NCBI GenBank assembly: GCA_035048495.1
Contig: CM068544.1
Location: 45,533,893-45,597,892, forward strand
DNA length: 64,000 nt
Origin: Euptelea pleiosperma
Taxonomy: Eukaryota > Streptophyta > Magnoliopsida > Ranunculales > Eupteleaceae
Direction of reading: 5' to 3'
Below are positions 12,343-24,525 of the stretch, in pieces (within the stretch, counting starts at the first letter, position 1; each line of letters opens with the position of its first letter). The position numbers and the translations under genes are program-made. Below the pieces are notes generated by a model that did not search any database, was not told where the DNA came from, and saw nothing but the letters and a program-made list of their open reading frames with translations.

Positions 12343-13719
12343 TATCTCAAGTCATCTTGAACTTCCCAAAATGTTGTCTTTGACATACCATAAAAAAAAT
12401 TTAATCTTTAGCAACACATCAATAGTTGTAGAAACGGATTTGATATTTGTTGTTTCGTTCTGGTTTTCAAACAATATATTTTTTGACAAAAAAAAAAGTT
12501 AAATAAGGTTAAAGTAGCTATTTTGGAATCAATTCGGACTTTTTTTTTTGTATAACTTGTTAAAGGTGAAATAGATTTTTCCCTGGGCTCTCTATTGTCT
12601 CAAACCCCCCTCACACCATCATCACCAATTGGAGATCATTGTTGACCACCCCTCTCTCAGTCAGAAAAATGGATTTCTTATAAACAAATAACAAGGTCAA
12701 TCATATCTCCGCTTTTCAAAATAATCAGTTTCAAGAATAGTGTGCATCCAAACAAGCCCATAACTTTATGTATTGCGGGTTTGTACAAATTCTGAAACAT
12801 TGCCTTGACGTTGGTTAGTCAAATACATTGGTGGCCTTGGGGCTGATCTTTTTAGTCCTACTACATCTATGACAGTTTTAGTAGGTGAGTTTGATGTAGT
12901 GACTATTAACAACTACTACACTTGTGGCAGCCACAGAATTCTTCCTGCAGTAATTTATTTCCAATAGATTACACAGTCATTCAATTACCAAGATATCGGC
13001 AAAAGAAATAAAAATGTTAGCTTGTAAACGAGCTAAATATTTGTAAACTTGTTTATGGGTAGAAGTCAACTATCGTGTTACATGGATGAAAGAGATATAG
13101 TTGGTTCTTTTTCTGTATAACTTTGATGATTGAGTTCTCAAGGGTTGCATTGATAGAGGTTGACCACATAACCTCTTTGAAGAGATTTGATAGTAAACTC
13201 TATCAAGAACTTATCTCTTGAGGAAATTATCTACCAACTCGTAATTGGTAGGGCAGAAATGCTAGCGTTAGGTTTTCTAAATTCCATGTCTCTCTGCCAC
13301 CTTTGTATTGTTCTTGAGGTTGAGGGACAATCAAAGAAGAAGATGCTCTGACATTTTTCATTTCTCTCCAATGGATGTAAACCAGATGAAATGAAAGAGT
13401 TCTTTCTGGTTCATTGCATTCAAGAAGAGAAGTAGATGAATGAGAAAAATTGATAAAACTTGAATTATACTCAGATTTTTGTTGATGGACTAGGGCTTGT
13501 TTATGTGTATCCGAAAGTTGAGAAATTGCCCTTCTATTTCTTTGTAATATGTTTCTTCCTGCAAAGCTTCCCTTCTTGGAAATTTGCTTTGCATAGCTGT
13601 GAAATGTCCTTACTGGATACCAGGTATCAAATAATATCTTATCTATTGCATTTGCTTTGAGATATAAATCTGATATATAAACTATCAAAGAAATTGTGTA
13701 TAAACCAGCATTATTATAT
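12343..13719. other. Non-coding duplicated spacer (copy A)
   Basis: Matches about 54946-56315 of copy B. Contains T-runs and short shadow frames. An apparent 186-codon minus-strand frame (13227-13787) is broken in copy B and has no recognisable domain. Confidence 0.6.
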
Positions 13720-13831
13720 GGGTCGGGATCAGGGGACTCACCTTTTTTCACTAATGCTCTTGGCTGTGTTGGATTCTCGAAATCCACAGCTGAGAGGACG
13801 AGTGAAAAGACGAGGCCCTCGAGCCTGGTCC
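13720..13831. mobile_element. Small MULE-like insertion specific to copy A
   Basis: A 112-bp segment starting GGGTCGGGATC and ending CCTGGTCC, flanked by TTATTATAT (13711-13719) and TTAATATAT (13832-13840), a 9-bp target duplication with one mismatch. Copy B has an uninterrupted site around 56310. The termini resemble the GGGTCGG family. Confidence 0.6.
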
Positions 13832-15666
13832 TTAATATATAAGTAGACTAATGTTCGGACTGTTAGAAACATATGATCGTTGCAATTTTGTATGCATGTG
13901 TGTTTCTAGGGAGCTTATTTTTCATTGATTTGAGAAAATCGGAGGAAAAAGAATGATTGGTCGTTCAAAGTATGCGAAATGTGTACAAGTCATCTGCCTT
14001 TTCTGGTTAGTTTTAAAGGTCCTTTCCTGAATCTTGAAAGTGAAGTGTCTTATAGCAGGCCCCTTGATGGCAGTGTATCTTAAAGGTTGGCCATGGTAGA
14101 TAGCATGCCGGTTATAGCGTGGGAACCCACAACAGTTTTATTGTTTCTAGCATTAGAATGAACTAAAAGGTATATGCATATATCTGTGTCTCTGCATCTG
14201 CTTTGATTACTCCATTGACGCTCATTGAACGAGGAATATTTCCTGAGAAACAGAGGAGTCCTTGAAGGTTTTTGAAGAGTTTTGTGGTTGTCTAAGAGTT
14301 CTCTATTTTAAATCTTTTATGGAAAACAGAAAGAATTGGGACAATGAGGGGTGGAAGAGAGAAAAGAGAACTCAGGCTCTTTAAAAGCTTTAATTCTCTT
14401 CAAGGTTAGAGTTTTCTGTGCAAAAATTGCCACACTGATTTCAGTGGATGCCATTAGTCGTTGAGATCTCTTCAGGTTGAAGATGGTAAAAACATACAGA
14501 AAAAAGAAGAGAACAAAAAGAAAAACTGATAAATAACCCCCAAAAATCTGTATGGTAGGATTGCTAGAGAGGAATGGCCGGTGGTGGTGGCTATTGGAAA
14601 AAGTCTCAACTGCTCGATTTCATGAATATAGGAACAGCTGAAATTGATTCTTTTGGAGAGATCTCTGCCATCGGATTTCGTACTGTAAAGAAGGGAGGAG
14701 ATTGCGCTGCAGTGACATGCATTATGATGGACAGCAACAGGGTTGTTTGGCTCGACTTTTGGATTGGTGGGGGGGTGGGGTTTGTTCGGCTCGACTTTTG
14801 CATGGGTGTGGAGTTTGGCTCGACTTTTGCATGGGTGGGAAACAAGGCAAAAGTGTCCTTTACGATAAAGAGGTAATTTTGTGATTTTGTCCTTTCAACA
14901 AGCACTAAAGGCATATGATGCAGGTCATGTTCTTTCATGAGTAAACGACGGCATAATCTGGTCAAGGTGGTTTTACAGTAGGATGTTAGCAATATAAATA
15001 GTTTTCAGGGGATGTTAGAGAAGTACTAACAATTTAGTTTACAGCAAAATTTAAGATTTAGGAGTTGTTTGACCTCCACAGTACAGGCGGTCATGTCAAA
15101 GGGTAGGAGAGGATGATTGGGTTGTTATGCCATCTCCCTTGATGGCCAAAACTACGTCGTTGCAAGAAAAATTTTGAAGCGGCGATCATCCACCCAATGA
15201 TCAAGAAGAAAACATTGTATGAGAAGATAATTGAGATTTCTATCAACCATGAATGGAGTTGGAACACAGATTATGACCTCCAATATTACATTATTTATCA
15301 AAGCCCAATTAGGCCAATTTTATTTGACAATCAAAGGAGAACTTTAAAAGAAAAAAATAGACGAAAAATTGGTGATCACAGTATAAGTCTTAAAGGTAAA
15401 TTTCGTCCATCATATACACATTTGATTGGGTTGATGCCCATGTACCGGGGGACTAAACCTGTTTTGTCTTGGAAACTATTACCCCTTTTTTGCTCCCTCT
15501 GACATGAGGAACACCATGAGGTTCCTGATCCTCCTGGAAAGCAGAACCCATCTGCCCCTTCATGAAGCCATGGTATCTTTTCTTTGGAGGCAATGGGTGT
15601 TGTGTATTTCTATACATCAAGAACTATCAAATTAAAAGACAACCTTTATCATCATAAAGCAGACCT
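13832..15666. other. Duplicated spacer downstream of O-fucosyltransferase A
   Basis: Matches about 56320-57848 of copy B. Includes a small expansion at about 14747-14840 where a GGCTCGACTTTTGCATGGG unit is repeated about three times; copy B has one unit (about 57222-57245). No gene recognised. Confidence 0.6.
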
Positions 15667-18600
15667 TCAGTTCTGTCTTAGACCTGCTTTCAGATATTTG
15701 GTTTTCTCCTCCAACTTATTATCGCAAACGCAACCAGGGAAAGGATTTGCGTAAAAGTTCTCCTCGAGTCTTGGGGACTCTCCTGGCTGTCTTGGATATG
15801 GTGCTCCAAGCCTATTTGCGTGTAAGCTCTTCACCTTTGATGAAAACTCTTCCCAAGATATCACCCCGTCGTCCATCTGATCGATCAATCTTACAAAATT
15901 TTGTCTGTAAAATGCATAACAAATTTTGGATTTAACTTGAGTTTTTAAGTCAAAACTTGTATGAAGAATATAAAATAGGCAAGATAGATCCATCATTTTA
16001 ATGTGATCTTAAAAGTGTTATAAATTTTGTCTGTGCATGACTTAGCTGTCATCAATTTGATGCAAACCGTGCAACGGGTGACCATCTGCCACAAATACCT
16101 ATATGTGCACGATTTATCGGCCATCAATTTGATGCAAACTGCGCAACATCGGTGACCATCTGTCACATATACCTATATGTGCACAGCTCAGCTGCCATAA
16201 ATTTGATGCAAACCGCGCAGCGGTGACCATCTGCCACAAATTCCTATATGTGCATGGCTTAGCGGCCATCAATTTGATGCAAACCGCGCAATAGTGACCA
16301 CGTGCCACAGATCCCTCTTATGTGCGCGGCTTAGCTGCCATCAATTTGATGTAAACCGCGCAACAGTGACCATCTGCGACAAACTTATACTCTAATTATC
16401 TATTAAGAGTGCTATAAATGATTTTCATTAGTTTATTACTATAGGTACCTGTCAGGGTTGATAGTCTTTCGAAATCCTTCAAACCTCCTGTGGCCCTGCA
16501 CTGCCTTGGCCATATTCCCATCATAGGTGTAAACAAAGACGTCACTCTCAAGTGCCACAATGTAGTCCAGTGCAGCAAGCCGATTCTGATACTGTTGGAA
16601 AGGCTCTAACTCCTCTTTTGTTGCGAGAGTGGAGTGAGAGAAGACGTTTGGATACTCAGAACGAAGCGCGTCGATGCTGTCCCTACCGTAAATCTCCCCC
16701 GCGACTATGTAGATGGTTGTGGTGGATGGATACCCCATGGCCTTGAGGAATTGGGCAGCCTCTCTAGGAGACATCGGGCATCCCCCTTGGAGTCGTCTCT
16801 CTTTGCTATCAATCTCTTTCTCTTTCCAATGCTTGACGCTGTACCTCATTGCACTGAGATCCTCAGCCTCAGTTACAGTAAGGTTGTGGTTACATCCAGT
16901 GAAAGCTAGCATGTCCTTCTCATATCTGTAATCAAGATCAGTATTGTTAACATGATTAAACAATAAATAATCAAATACTCTCACCGACGCCATATTTATA
17001 GGTAGATACCTTAAATGGAGAGCAATATACCACGGGTTGCTATCGCTTCTAAGTCTATCGACCAATTTTTTTCCGAGACCTTCAATCTCATTTGTGTATC
17101 GGAGGGCCTTGTAATTCGCACGACACCGTAGCTTCTGAATTGAACTTGCTAATCCATTATTAGCGAGTCGGGAATCAGTGTGGGTAAACTTCATCACCTT
17201 GCGCCGCTTTAACATTGAAACCATCCCCCCTCTGTAATAACCAGCCTGCAAATGTAATAACCATACCTTTAAGATACAAATCTGTACGGTTCAACCATGT
17301 GTATGAAGGGTTCTAGTTATATCCAGACCTTCGACCACGAAATGGGGGCCTTTATAAGGGGCTTAATCGCTGTGTAATGAGGCGGCAACGACTCCACTAT
17401 CTGGATATCATCTTTTAACACTTCTATGAATCGCTTCCAGTCAAAAATATCTTTAAAATCACTGCAAAAATCAATAAAATGAAATCAAATCTAAGTTCCA
17501 TATTGTACTTCTCCAATCTACTGAAAACCAAACCAAGAAATCCTTACCTAGGATCTGTCCAAAAGGAATCGTGATCTAGAGAAGGAAGAACCAGAGTTGC
17601 ATTCATAATCTTTGCTACTGCGACCATATCACATATCTACAATTCAGTAAAAAAAAGTTAAGTTATCAGGTTAATAAGTTTTAAAAACATTATAAAACTT
17701 ATGAAGCTTAATACTTACTCCTGTTCTCATCTGATTCAATCCACCATTAGCATGAACCAGAATGTAGCCGTTTGTTCCGGGCTCTGTCCCTACGAACATA
17801 AAAGATTTGAGAAAATGATTTAAGAATTAAATAGAGATGGAGAACCAAACGCAACAGGTTAATGAATCAAGAGAGTTCAACATACTTATTTGATTCCTTG
17901 ATCGCGTGATGCACTGATAATAGTTGTCACTGTTCGGTTTCTCCCAAATTTCGGGAGTCTGTGTAGAACAACAAAACAAAATAAAATCGCGACTGTCTTA
18001 GTGTTACAATCTAAACCAACAGATCACCTGAAGCTGAGACCCCAACTGTGTTGATCACAGTAAGATCAGTTTGTTCTCATCAAAGCTTCAATTAACAACA
18101 AAACAGATAGAAAGAACAGAACACGAAAAAAAAAAAAAAATCAAAATCTACCCATTAACATTGATCAGAGCTGGGATCAAACAATTCTTTTGGCTTATGG
18201 GTTTATTAAAAATACACAATTTCATTAACCCATCATTCTGATGACAACCCAAATCAAAATTAGATGAGAGAGCCCACCATAAAAAAAAAAAATAAGGCTA
18301 AGAATCAACTTATGTGGAATTTCAGAAAAATCACAGACTTTAAGAAATCAGAAAATTCCAAAAAGGAAAGAAAAGAAAAACTTATAACCTTCAATGTATA
18401 ATCATTGGATCATAAAAAACCCGTATTCAATGCGTTTATTGTCGCCCACGATTTCTATGGTAAAAACTGAAAAAAACAACGGCTGCAATAACAAACGTTC
18501 CAAATCCAACAAACAAAAATCCAATACATATTGAAAAAAAAAAAAAAAACCCGAGAACCCATTTTCCAAAAACCAATCCCAACTCCCAGGACCCAAGTGC

Positions 18601-19336
18601 TAAGGAATCCAGAATTGAATGGCAATGCAGGACAAAATTCCGAAAAAAAAAAAAAAAAAAAAATCAAATTCTAGAGAGAGAGAGTTGCAATCCAGAATTG
18701 GATTCTGAAAATTGTGTAAAAACAAAAACAAGAACTTATATAGAAAACAAAAAAAAAACTTTTAAAAAATAGCAAAAATAAAAAAATAAGGAGACCCACA
18801 AGAAGAATTGTTCGTACCGGAAACTTCAACAAGTGTTTCTGCGTAACGGCCTCGGTGTTCTTCGTCTCCGTCACAACCTTCTGAGCCATGGCCGAATCAT
18901 CCTTGAACGTTTGAAGAATCAAAAGCCCATTTTCTCTCATATTCCCACTCACCTCCACATGTTTACTCAACAACGAAAGCCTCATAAACGTCATGAAAAC
19001 CACTAAGAATATCAGCGATAAAAGAATCCGACGCCTCATATTCTTCCCTGAGAATCTCAGTGATTGCAACATTCCAATCATGTCTACAACCGATCTTTCC
19101 GTCAAAAGTATCCTTGATTCCGGCAGACAACCCAGTATCTGGCGAAGCATCGAATTCCGCATTACTTGGTGGTGGTGCCCACAATTACTACCACCACTGC
19201 TACTATCGTCTTCTACGCCTGGGAATTCAGATAAATTCAATTTCTCAGTTTCCATAAAATCGGCCACTCTTCTTCTCGTCATGGGTCCTGAGACTCTCGG
19301 ACTCCCGTTGCCGGAGTTTACGCCAACAGTCGACAT
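15667..19336 (-). CDS. O-fucosyltransferase-family protein (GT65/GT68/GT106 superfamily), copy A
   Basis: Type II Golgi glycosyltransferase of the plant DUF246/O-fucosyltransferase family; the acceptor substrate cannot be told from sequence. Exons on the minus strand: 19336-18818, 17958-17886, 17789-17719, 17636-17548, 17461-17329, 17245-17010, 16925-16449 and 15904-15667; all GT-AG, phases agree, 611 codons plus TGA. The start is the ATG at 19336; an in-frame TTG lies just upstream. Features: cytosolic N-terminus with TRRRVADF, a membrane segment at about 101-123 ([18 protein letters not shown]), [52 protein letters not shown] split by an intron, [45 protein letters not shown] and [19 protein letters not shown]. 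All main family motifs look intact, so this is probably the functional copy. Intron 1 (859 bp) is about 490 bp longer than in copy B. Confidence 0.9.
16030..16385. repeat. Minisatellite, about 71-bp unit, five copies, last intron of copy A
   Basis: Units begin around 16034, 16105, 16176, 16248 and 16320 with TGTGCACGGCTTAGCTGCC-like sequence, followed by ATCAATTTGATGCAAACCGC and GTGACCATCTGCCACAAA. Units differ by scattered substitutions. Copy B has about six units. Confidence 0.85.
16926..17009 (-). other. 84-nt stop-free, in-frame intron of O-fucosyltransferase A
   Basis: Starts GTATCTACC, ends GATTACAG. Removing it restores the family motif HLRYEKDML across an AG/A split Arg codon. Its length is 28 codons and it has no stop in the reading frame, so retention would insert about 28 hydrophobic-leaning residues (starting YLPINMASV) into the motif. 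Copy B has the same arrangement (59207-59290). Confidence 0.8.
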
Positions 19337-20714
19337 CTCCAGCAAAAACCCAGAAAAAAAACGATAATCACATACAGAAATACAGAGAGAATTGAAGCTT
19401 GTAAAAGCGACGTTAATGGCGTCTTAAGAAAACCGTTGTTTGTCTTCCCGGGTCTTCCTCTCTTTTGAATTTTTTCACTCCTTTAAAGTTTCCAAATATA
19501 AGCTCAGAAACCTATGGCGAAGAGAGAAGTTTGTTTAGGGTTGTGTGTCATCTCTGAATTTCTGCGTATAGTTTTTTTTTTCCTCTTTCTTCTGCTATTT
19601 ATTTGGGAGGGATTAGAGTTTTACAAGAATTATAAAAAAAAAAATTAACGTGACGAATTTGCCCCTTATGCTTGTTGTCCTTATTTGAAATTTTGGAGTT
19701 TTATTGTGCTTAGTTTCTAATTTCTATTTTAGAGTGAAGCCGGCTCTTTTTAGGTGGTTTCCAAATGTAAAGATTTTGGAACAGAAACAGTCGTTGAGTT
19801 TGTTTTATATAACTGTAATTATAAGGTTAGAAAGCTACATTACTCACTTATTAGAACTTGGCTTGCTTGACTTCTCTACAAGAAAAAAAAAAAAAAAAAA
19901 CCTAGTCTGCACAGGCGGTGCAGACTCTAAAGTATGCAAACGATGTCTTAGCCATTGGATGCATCTTGAAAAATATGTTTTTTTAAAGTTAAAAAATAAT
20001 TATAAAAAAGAAGAAACTTAAAAGGATGCAGTTTGCAAGGTGCATCCGACGGTGTGTTTAATATTTTTTTTTCCGTTTACAAGAAACGTAGTCATCAAAG
20101 CACGACATGACACATGGCATAGATGCGGTGCGAGTGAGTGATCCATTGTTCGATGGACCGGCGTTTGAGTCACCTGTTGGAATCTGTATTGCAATTAGAG
20201 TCCCATTTTTTGGGGATGAACAAACAAACAAACAAAGCAAATTGTTCATCATAAATAAAGTTCTAAACCCTAAACCCTAAGCCCTAAACGCTCACTTAAA
20301 AAACAACTTGAAATATGTATAAACAAGTTTGGGATCTATTTGGTGATCAACAAAAAGTTTTAAGAAAAATAAGATTTGCATGTCAGAAAGTGTTGATACA
20401 GAAAAAGTTTTATGACATATTTACGCAAAAATCATTTCTCGAAAACTTATTTAGGGCAACCATAGAGGAGAGCATTGATCTAAAATATTTACTTTGGATC
20501 TCTATAAAAGTTGTTTCTTCGACGTATTTGTATCTTAGTGTTTGTTTGGCGAATTAGAAGAATGTGAAGTCATTATTGTGATTAAAAAAGTTGTTAATTG
20601 TGACAAGACTAAAAGGGCTCTTGATAATGATTTATATCTAACCTTTTTTTATTTTCTCTCCAACGGTCCTAAATAACCATTTTTATCTTTTTAGTGTCCT
20701 ATGATAAACGTTGA
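19337..20714 (-). promoter_or_regulatory. 5' flank of O-fucosyltransferase A
   Basis: Promoter and 5' leader region, homologous to about 61131-62320. It contains A-runs, a CTGCACAGGCGGTGCAGACT-like inverted repeat near 19906-19926 and the telomere-like run listed separately. No TATA assignment is made. Confidence 0.45.
20264..20288 (+). repeat. Short telomere-like repeat (AAACCCT)n
   Basis: Two perfect AAACCCT units followed by a degenerate GCCCTAAAC unit. The matching place in copy B (about 62015) lacks them. Such motifs also act as telo-boxes in plant promoters. Confidence 0.6.
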
Positions 20715-21045
20715 TGATGAACTACATTATGAGCCCCGTAGCACACTCTCAGAGACCACTGACCGTATGGATGCTTTGAACATCGATCCTTAGGAGGACC
20801 TACAAACCAAAAAATCAGCCTGATTAGTAATTTCTAACCTTTGGATCTGCATACCCCAAATAATAGTCGAATCCCATGGTTAAAAATAAATTTATGAAAA
20901 AGACTAATCATATGGTTAGAAATCATTAATCAAGATGCTTTTTTTTTCTTTTTCTGTAGGTCTACCAGAGATGTTCCAAAACATCCATACGGACAGTGGT
21001 ATTTACAAGTGTACCACGTGGCTTATATTGTGGTCCGTCATGATG
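20715..21045. mobile_element. Palindromic MITE, PAL-1 family (member present before duplication)
   Basis: PAL-1 is my label for the commonest repeat here. Typical members are about 300-400 bp, non-coding, nearly perfect inverted repeats. From outside inward each arm reads CACAATATAAGCCACGTGGC, a CTCTTAGAGGACAC-like stretch, TGACCGTATGGATGTTTGG, then GGTGGACCTACAAACC and AAATCAGCCTGATTAGTGAT. This member has both arms (CTGACCGTATGGATG left, CATCCATACGGACAG right). Its right arm survives in copy B at about 62330-62460. Confidence 0.7.
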
Positions 21046-21649
21046 TCCTCATCAAAGATTTTGTCGTGCTATCCCACTCTTAATCGCGAAAAAGAGCCGT
21101 GCAGTGTTTGAGGCTTTGAGCCATAGACCATCAGATTCAAGAGATCAATGGTGTGCGTGGCAACGATTGCAAAATTATTAAAGTCATTTGCATATTAATA
21201 ATAAAGTCACTGCCACGTGTGCTGTGAATCGGTCCACGGATTTTTTTTGGTTAATCGTGAGAGATTTTTATTTTTCTTTTCTACGCCGTTATATTGGATG
21301 TTACGCCGTTATGAACCTAATGACTTATGAACTTTAGGATTATTTTGGTAATTGGCTAATAGTCAAGGGCAACTTGGGTAATAGAATATTGCGATGGAGA
21401 AGACGTGTTTTCAATAATTTGTCATTCTCATCTTGACCCTTGAGTCTTGAGTCTTGAATCTTCACCTCTTTTTGTTGAGTAGCGAGATTCCTGTGTATAG
21501 GTGGATCCATACGTGTCATTATACCAGATCCCAACTTCTCCTATCGTACGTTCGATCGGAGTCATGCCACTCAAGGAGTTTTCTTAGTCCTGAGAGTCCG
21601 ACTTTGCTCAAGAGGCTGTTGATCTGATGAGAATCAATTATCAACCGCG

Positions 21650-21925
21650 GCTAATGTGCCACGTGGAACAATTTTTGGAAACCACTGACCGTATGGATGT
21701 TTGGCTCATCCTTTAGTGGACCTAGAGACCAAAAATCAGCCTGATTGGTGATTTCTATTCCTTGCATTTGAGTATCCCAAATACTTTTTAAAATGTAGGG
21801 CTAAAAATCAACCCGTGAAAAGGACTCCAATCAAATAGCTAAAAATTACCTGGAGGTCCACCAAAGAATGGGTCAAGCTGGCCCAAACATGTGAAAATAT
21901 TCGCTGGTCAACCTAAGAATGCGGA
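21650..21925. mobile_element. PAL-1 MITE, worn, right end degraded
   Basis: Left arm with GTGCCACGTGG and CTGACCGTATGGATGTTTGG, inner AAATCAGCCTGATTGGTGAT and a right inner arm GGAGGTCCACCAAAGAATGGG. The right terminal arm is lost here but kept in copy B (about 62535-62620), so the insertion predates the duplication. Confidence 0.6.
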
Positions 21926-21993
21926 CTCTTACACTCAAGACGCCTTGTACAGTTGTACGTGCTCGTGGAAAAATCTAGGATACTGACTTATAT

Positions 21994-22350
21994 CAAAATT
22001 TTGATGCAGAAGTCCCTCAAATTGAGAGGTAATAGACCCGTTCGGGCCGCTTGTCCTTGAATGTCTGGTCCACATACAATAGACCTACACACCAAAAATC
22101 AGCGTGATTGGTTATTTCTAGCCAATGGATTTGAGCACTTTTTCATCATGGGCTTGGAACCAACTCATAGGTCTGTTCATAAAGCCCATTATGAAAAATT
22201 GCTCAAATCCTACGGCTAGAAATCACCAAGCATGCTGATTTTTGGTGTGTAGGTCTATGATAATGTGGGCCAGACATTCAAGAGACAAGGGAGCCCGAAC
22301 GAGTCTACTACGTTACAATTTGAGGGACTTCTGCGTCAAAATTTTGATAC
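21994..22350. mobile_element. PAL-2 palindromic MITE, copy A only
   Basis: Terminal arms TTTTGATGCAGAAGTCCCTC and GAGGGACTTCTGCGTCAAAA are inverted; inner arms (CACACCAAAAATCAGCGTGA / TGATTTTTGGTGTGTAGGTC) relate to PAL-1. A second member lies at 47106-47483. The matching place in copy B (around 62660) runs from AATGCGGATTCGTAC straight into TTTCTCTACGCGTGG with no element, so this insertion is post-duplication. Confidence 0.7.
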
Positions 22351-22934
22351 AGAAGTAGACATCAAAGAACAGCCCTGGACTACGACGTGCAGAATTTTCT
22401 TTACGCGTGGAGGCTGACATCGCCAATCCAAACTTTTCATCTGATGGACCAATTTTTGGATGGCCCACTTGTATAAGGCCCGTCCAAGCGATGCTTGCAA
22501 CAATTAATTAAAAAGAAAAGAAAAGAAAAAAGAAATATCTTATTTTTATTATTTTGGAGATCGAAGGGGATTAATCCCTACGGTCATATGCACCAAGCCC
22601 GCTTGAAACCTAATTGCTTGGATGATTATTACATTGACCTTAATAGGTTTATATAAATAATGACAAAATCTAAATATAGAAACTATTCTAAATCAAATCA
22701 AATCTAATATCCTAATTGATATCCTAATTTAATGGATATGAGATCACGTTGAGAATCACGGTGGGATACACCAATAATGATAGGGTGCATCTTATCACAA
22801 CACGCCTGGGGTCAATGTTAGATTGCTATTGAGTTGAAACTTGCCGCATAAAAACCACTGATATGGCATTGTAGTAAGGTACCACTGAAGAGGCTATGAC
22901 ATCCAGCCCAAGTTTTTTGTCCCCTTTCAAAATT

Positions 22935-23150
22935 TGAAGTCTCCCTCTCAATTGCCACGTGGCACACTCTTTTGGGTCCATTGTTCTGGCCCACTCCTTG
23001 GTGGACCTGCACACAAAAAATCAGTTTGATTAGTGATTTGTAATCTTTACATTCAAGTGCCGAATTAATTTCTCAAATCCAATGGTTGGAATTCACCAAT
23101 TAAACTGATTTTTGGTGTGTAGGTCCACGAAGATGTTGTCCTCCCTTAGG
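22935..23150. mobile_element. PAL-1/PAL-2-related MITE, short
   Basis: Left arm TGCCACGTGGCACACTCTTT, then GGTGGACCTGCACAC; right arm TGATTTTTGGTGTGTAGGTC. The right outer arm is reduced. Confidence 0.55.
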
Positions 23151-23486
23151 GGCATCAACGTTCTATTTCTTACCAGTGGGGGTTGGGATCATAGTTATAG
23201 CAAATCTCCATTTAAAACCCGACTTTTCGAGAAAAAAAAACTTTAGTTATGAAAAAAGAGAGTTTTAAATATTGATATTTTCAAAACATCACAAAAAACA
23301 CTCACATACAAAATATTCAATAATCCGGAACAACTCTTCTAATTTTAAAATTTTCAAAAATAAAACTCATTATTGAATTTAAAAATTAAAAAAAATATTT
23401 AAAAAAAAATAAATCACCATTTTTTATTTATAAAAATATTATTAGAAAAGATTAAAAGATTCCTACTCATTTTGGAGACCTTGATA

Positions 23487-23513
<27 letters not shown>
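23151..23513. other. AT-rich spacer with (TA)n tract
   Basis: Very AT-rich and ends in a (TA) microsatellite at about 23487-23513, immediately next to a MULE-type MITE. No gene. Confidence 0.6.
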
Positions 23514-23517
<4 letters not shown>

Positions 23518-23910
23518 CAGGATCGGTGGACAACAATTTCATACAACATTTTTTACCCAAAAATTGGCACCGGCCAATGTATAAATTAGAAGTCTTGGAA
23601 TGGGCTGATTTTTGGCGAGAATGGTCTCTATAGTGAAGAAATCATCTTCACAAAAATTCAAATCAATCCGATATTCATAGATCAGTTTACTAGTTGAAGA
23701 ATTATGGACCGTCAATTTTTATCGTTAACTTGAAAACCACATTTGATGGGGTTAGAAATTTCAGAATGTGCTGATTTTTTTGTAGGGGTGATCTATATGA
23801 TGAGGAGATCATCCTCACCAAAAATCAGCTATTGGTTCATCTTCCATGTGGGTACGCCAAAATTGTTGTCAAAAATATTGTATGAAATTGTTGTCCCCAA
23901 TATTAAACCC
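23514..23910. mobile_element. MULE-type MITE, GGGTCGG family, divergent copy
   Basis: Left end GGGTCAGGATCGG followed by GGACAACAATTTCATACAA is mirrored at the right (TTGTATGAAATTGTTGTCC, then AAACCC). Internal sequence matches 7842-8204 and 39468-39812 (for example GATTTTTGGCGAGAATG). The insertion next to (TA)n hides any target duplication. Confidence 0.65.
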
Positions 23911-23994
23911 GAAATCCTTAGGGCCTGTTTGGAAACATCGTGTTTTCAGGATCTAGCTAAACTTTTGTGTAGTTCATGGTTAGTTCTTAACAAG

Positions 23995-24525
23995 GGATGA
24001 AAATGCCCTTGTCTTCAACCAAAACCTGAGTTGACCACCAAAACCCCAAATCAATGGCCTGATTTGGGCCAAAATGACAAAGAAAAAAACAAAGAAATTA
24101 AGAATTATGCTGTATTTGCACTAGTTATGATTGTTGTATTTGTTTAAACTCTAGCAATATGCTACATTGTTTTATTTCTGAAAATAAAAAAGATGATCAG
24201 TGTATGGGATGGTCACCACAAACCATAGGCCCAGCAAGCAGAGTGGGGACGGGGTGAGCCCTGCCAACATAACTGCTCGATCTCTTCATTATCCTTGGAA
24301 GCCAACCGAAGAGGAAGGCATAAGAACAAAAGAGGCATCAAATGCTAGCATTCATAATGGCTGATGCAGACTAACATGCCTCCAATCATGCTAATCATGG
24401 ACGTAATTGGTTCAATCATGGATCATGGATGTTTTTTGTCATTTTGGCTCAAATCAGCCAATTGATTTGGGGTTTAGGTTTTGCCCCAAACCCTTGTTCA
24501 AGGGTTGAAGACAAGGGCATTTTCG
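23995..24525. mobile_element. Inverted-repeat element, unclassified
   Basis: AAATGCCCTTGTCTTCAACC near 24001-24020 is mirrored by GGTTGAAGACAAGGGCATTT near 24503-24522. A second pair of arms carries AAATCAATGGCCTGATTTGG (about 24048) and AAATCAGCCAATTGATTTGG (about 24452). Core about 350 bp, non-coding. Confidence 0.55.

Noticed and set aside
13227..13787. 186-codon minus-strand open frame
   Set aside because: Partly created by the 112-bp insertion specific to copy A, broken in copy B, no recognisable domain, and it overlaps duplicated non-coding spacer.
14574..14992. Opposed 100- and 128-codon frames near the duplicated spacer
   Set aside because: Both collapse in copy B and contain the expanded GGCTCGACTTTTGC repeat; probably chance frames.
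16030..16385. Regularly spaced repeats that superficially look like a CRISPR array
   Set aside because: Units of 71 bp are similar over their whole length with no unique spacers, and they lie in a plant intron.
16439..17251. Continuous 270-codon frame taken as a single exon
   Set aside because: It reads through the 84-nt intron with good GT-AG ends; removing it restores the family motif HLRYEKDML.
18671..19345. Upstream start nine nucleotides before the ATG of O-fucosyltransferase A
   Set aside because: That codon is TTG; the ATG at 19336 matches the start position used in copy B.
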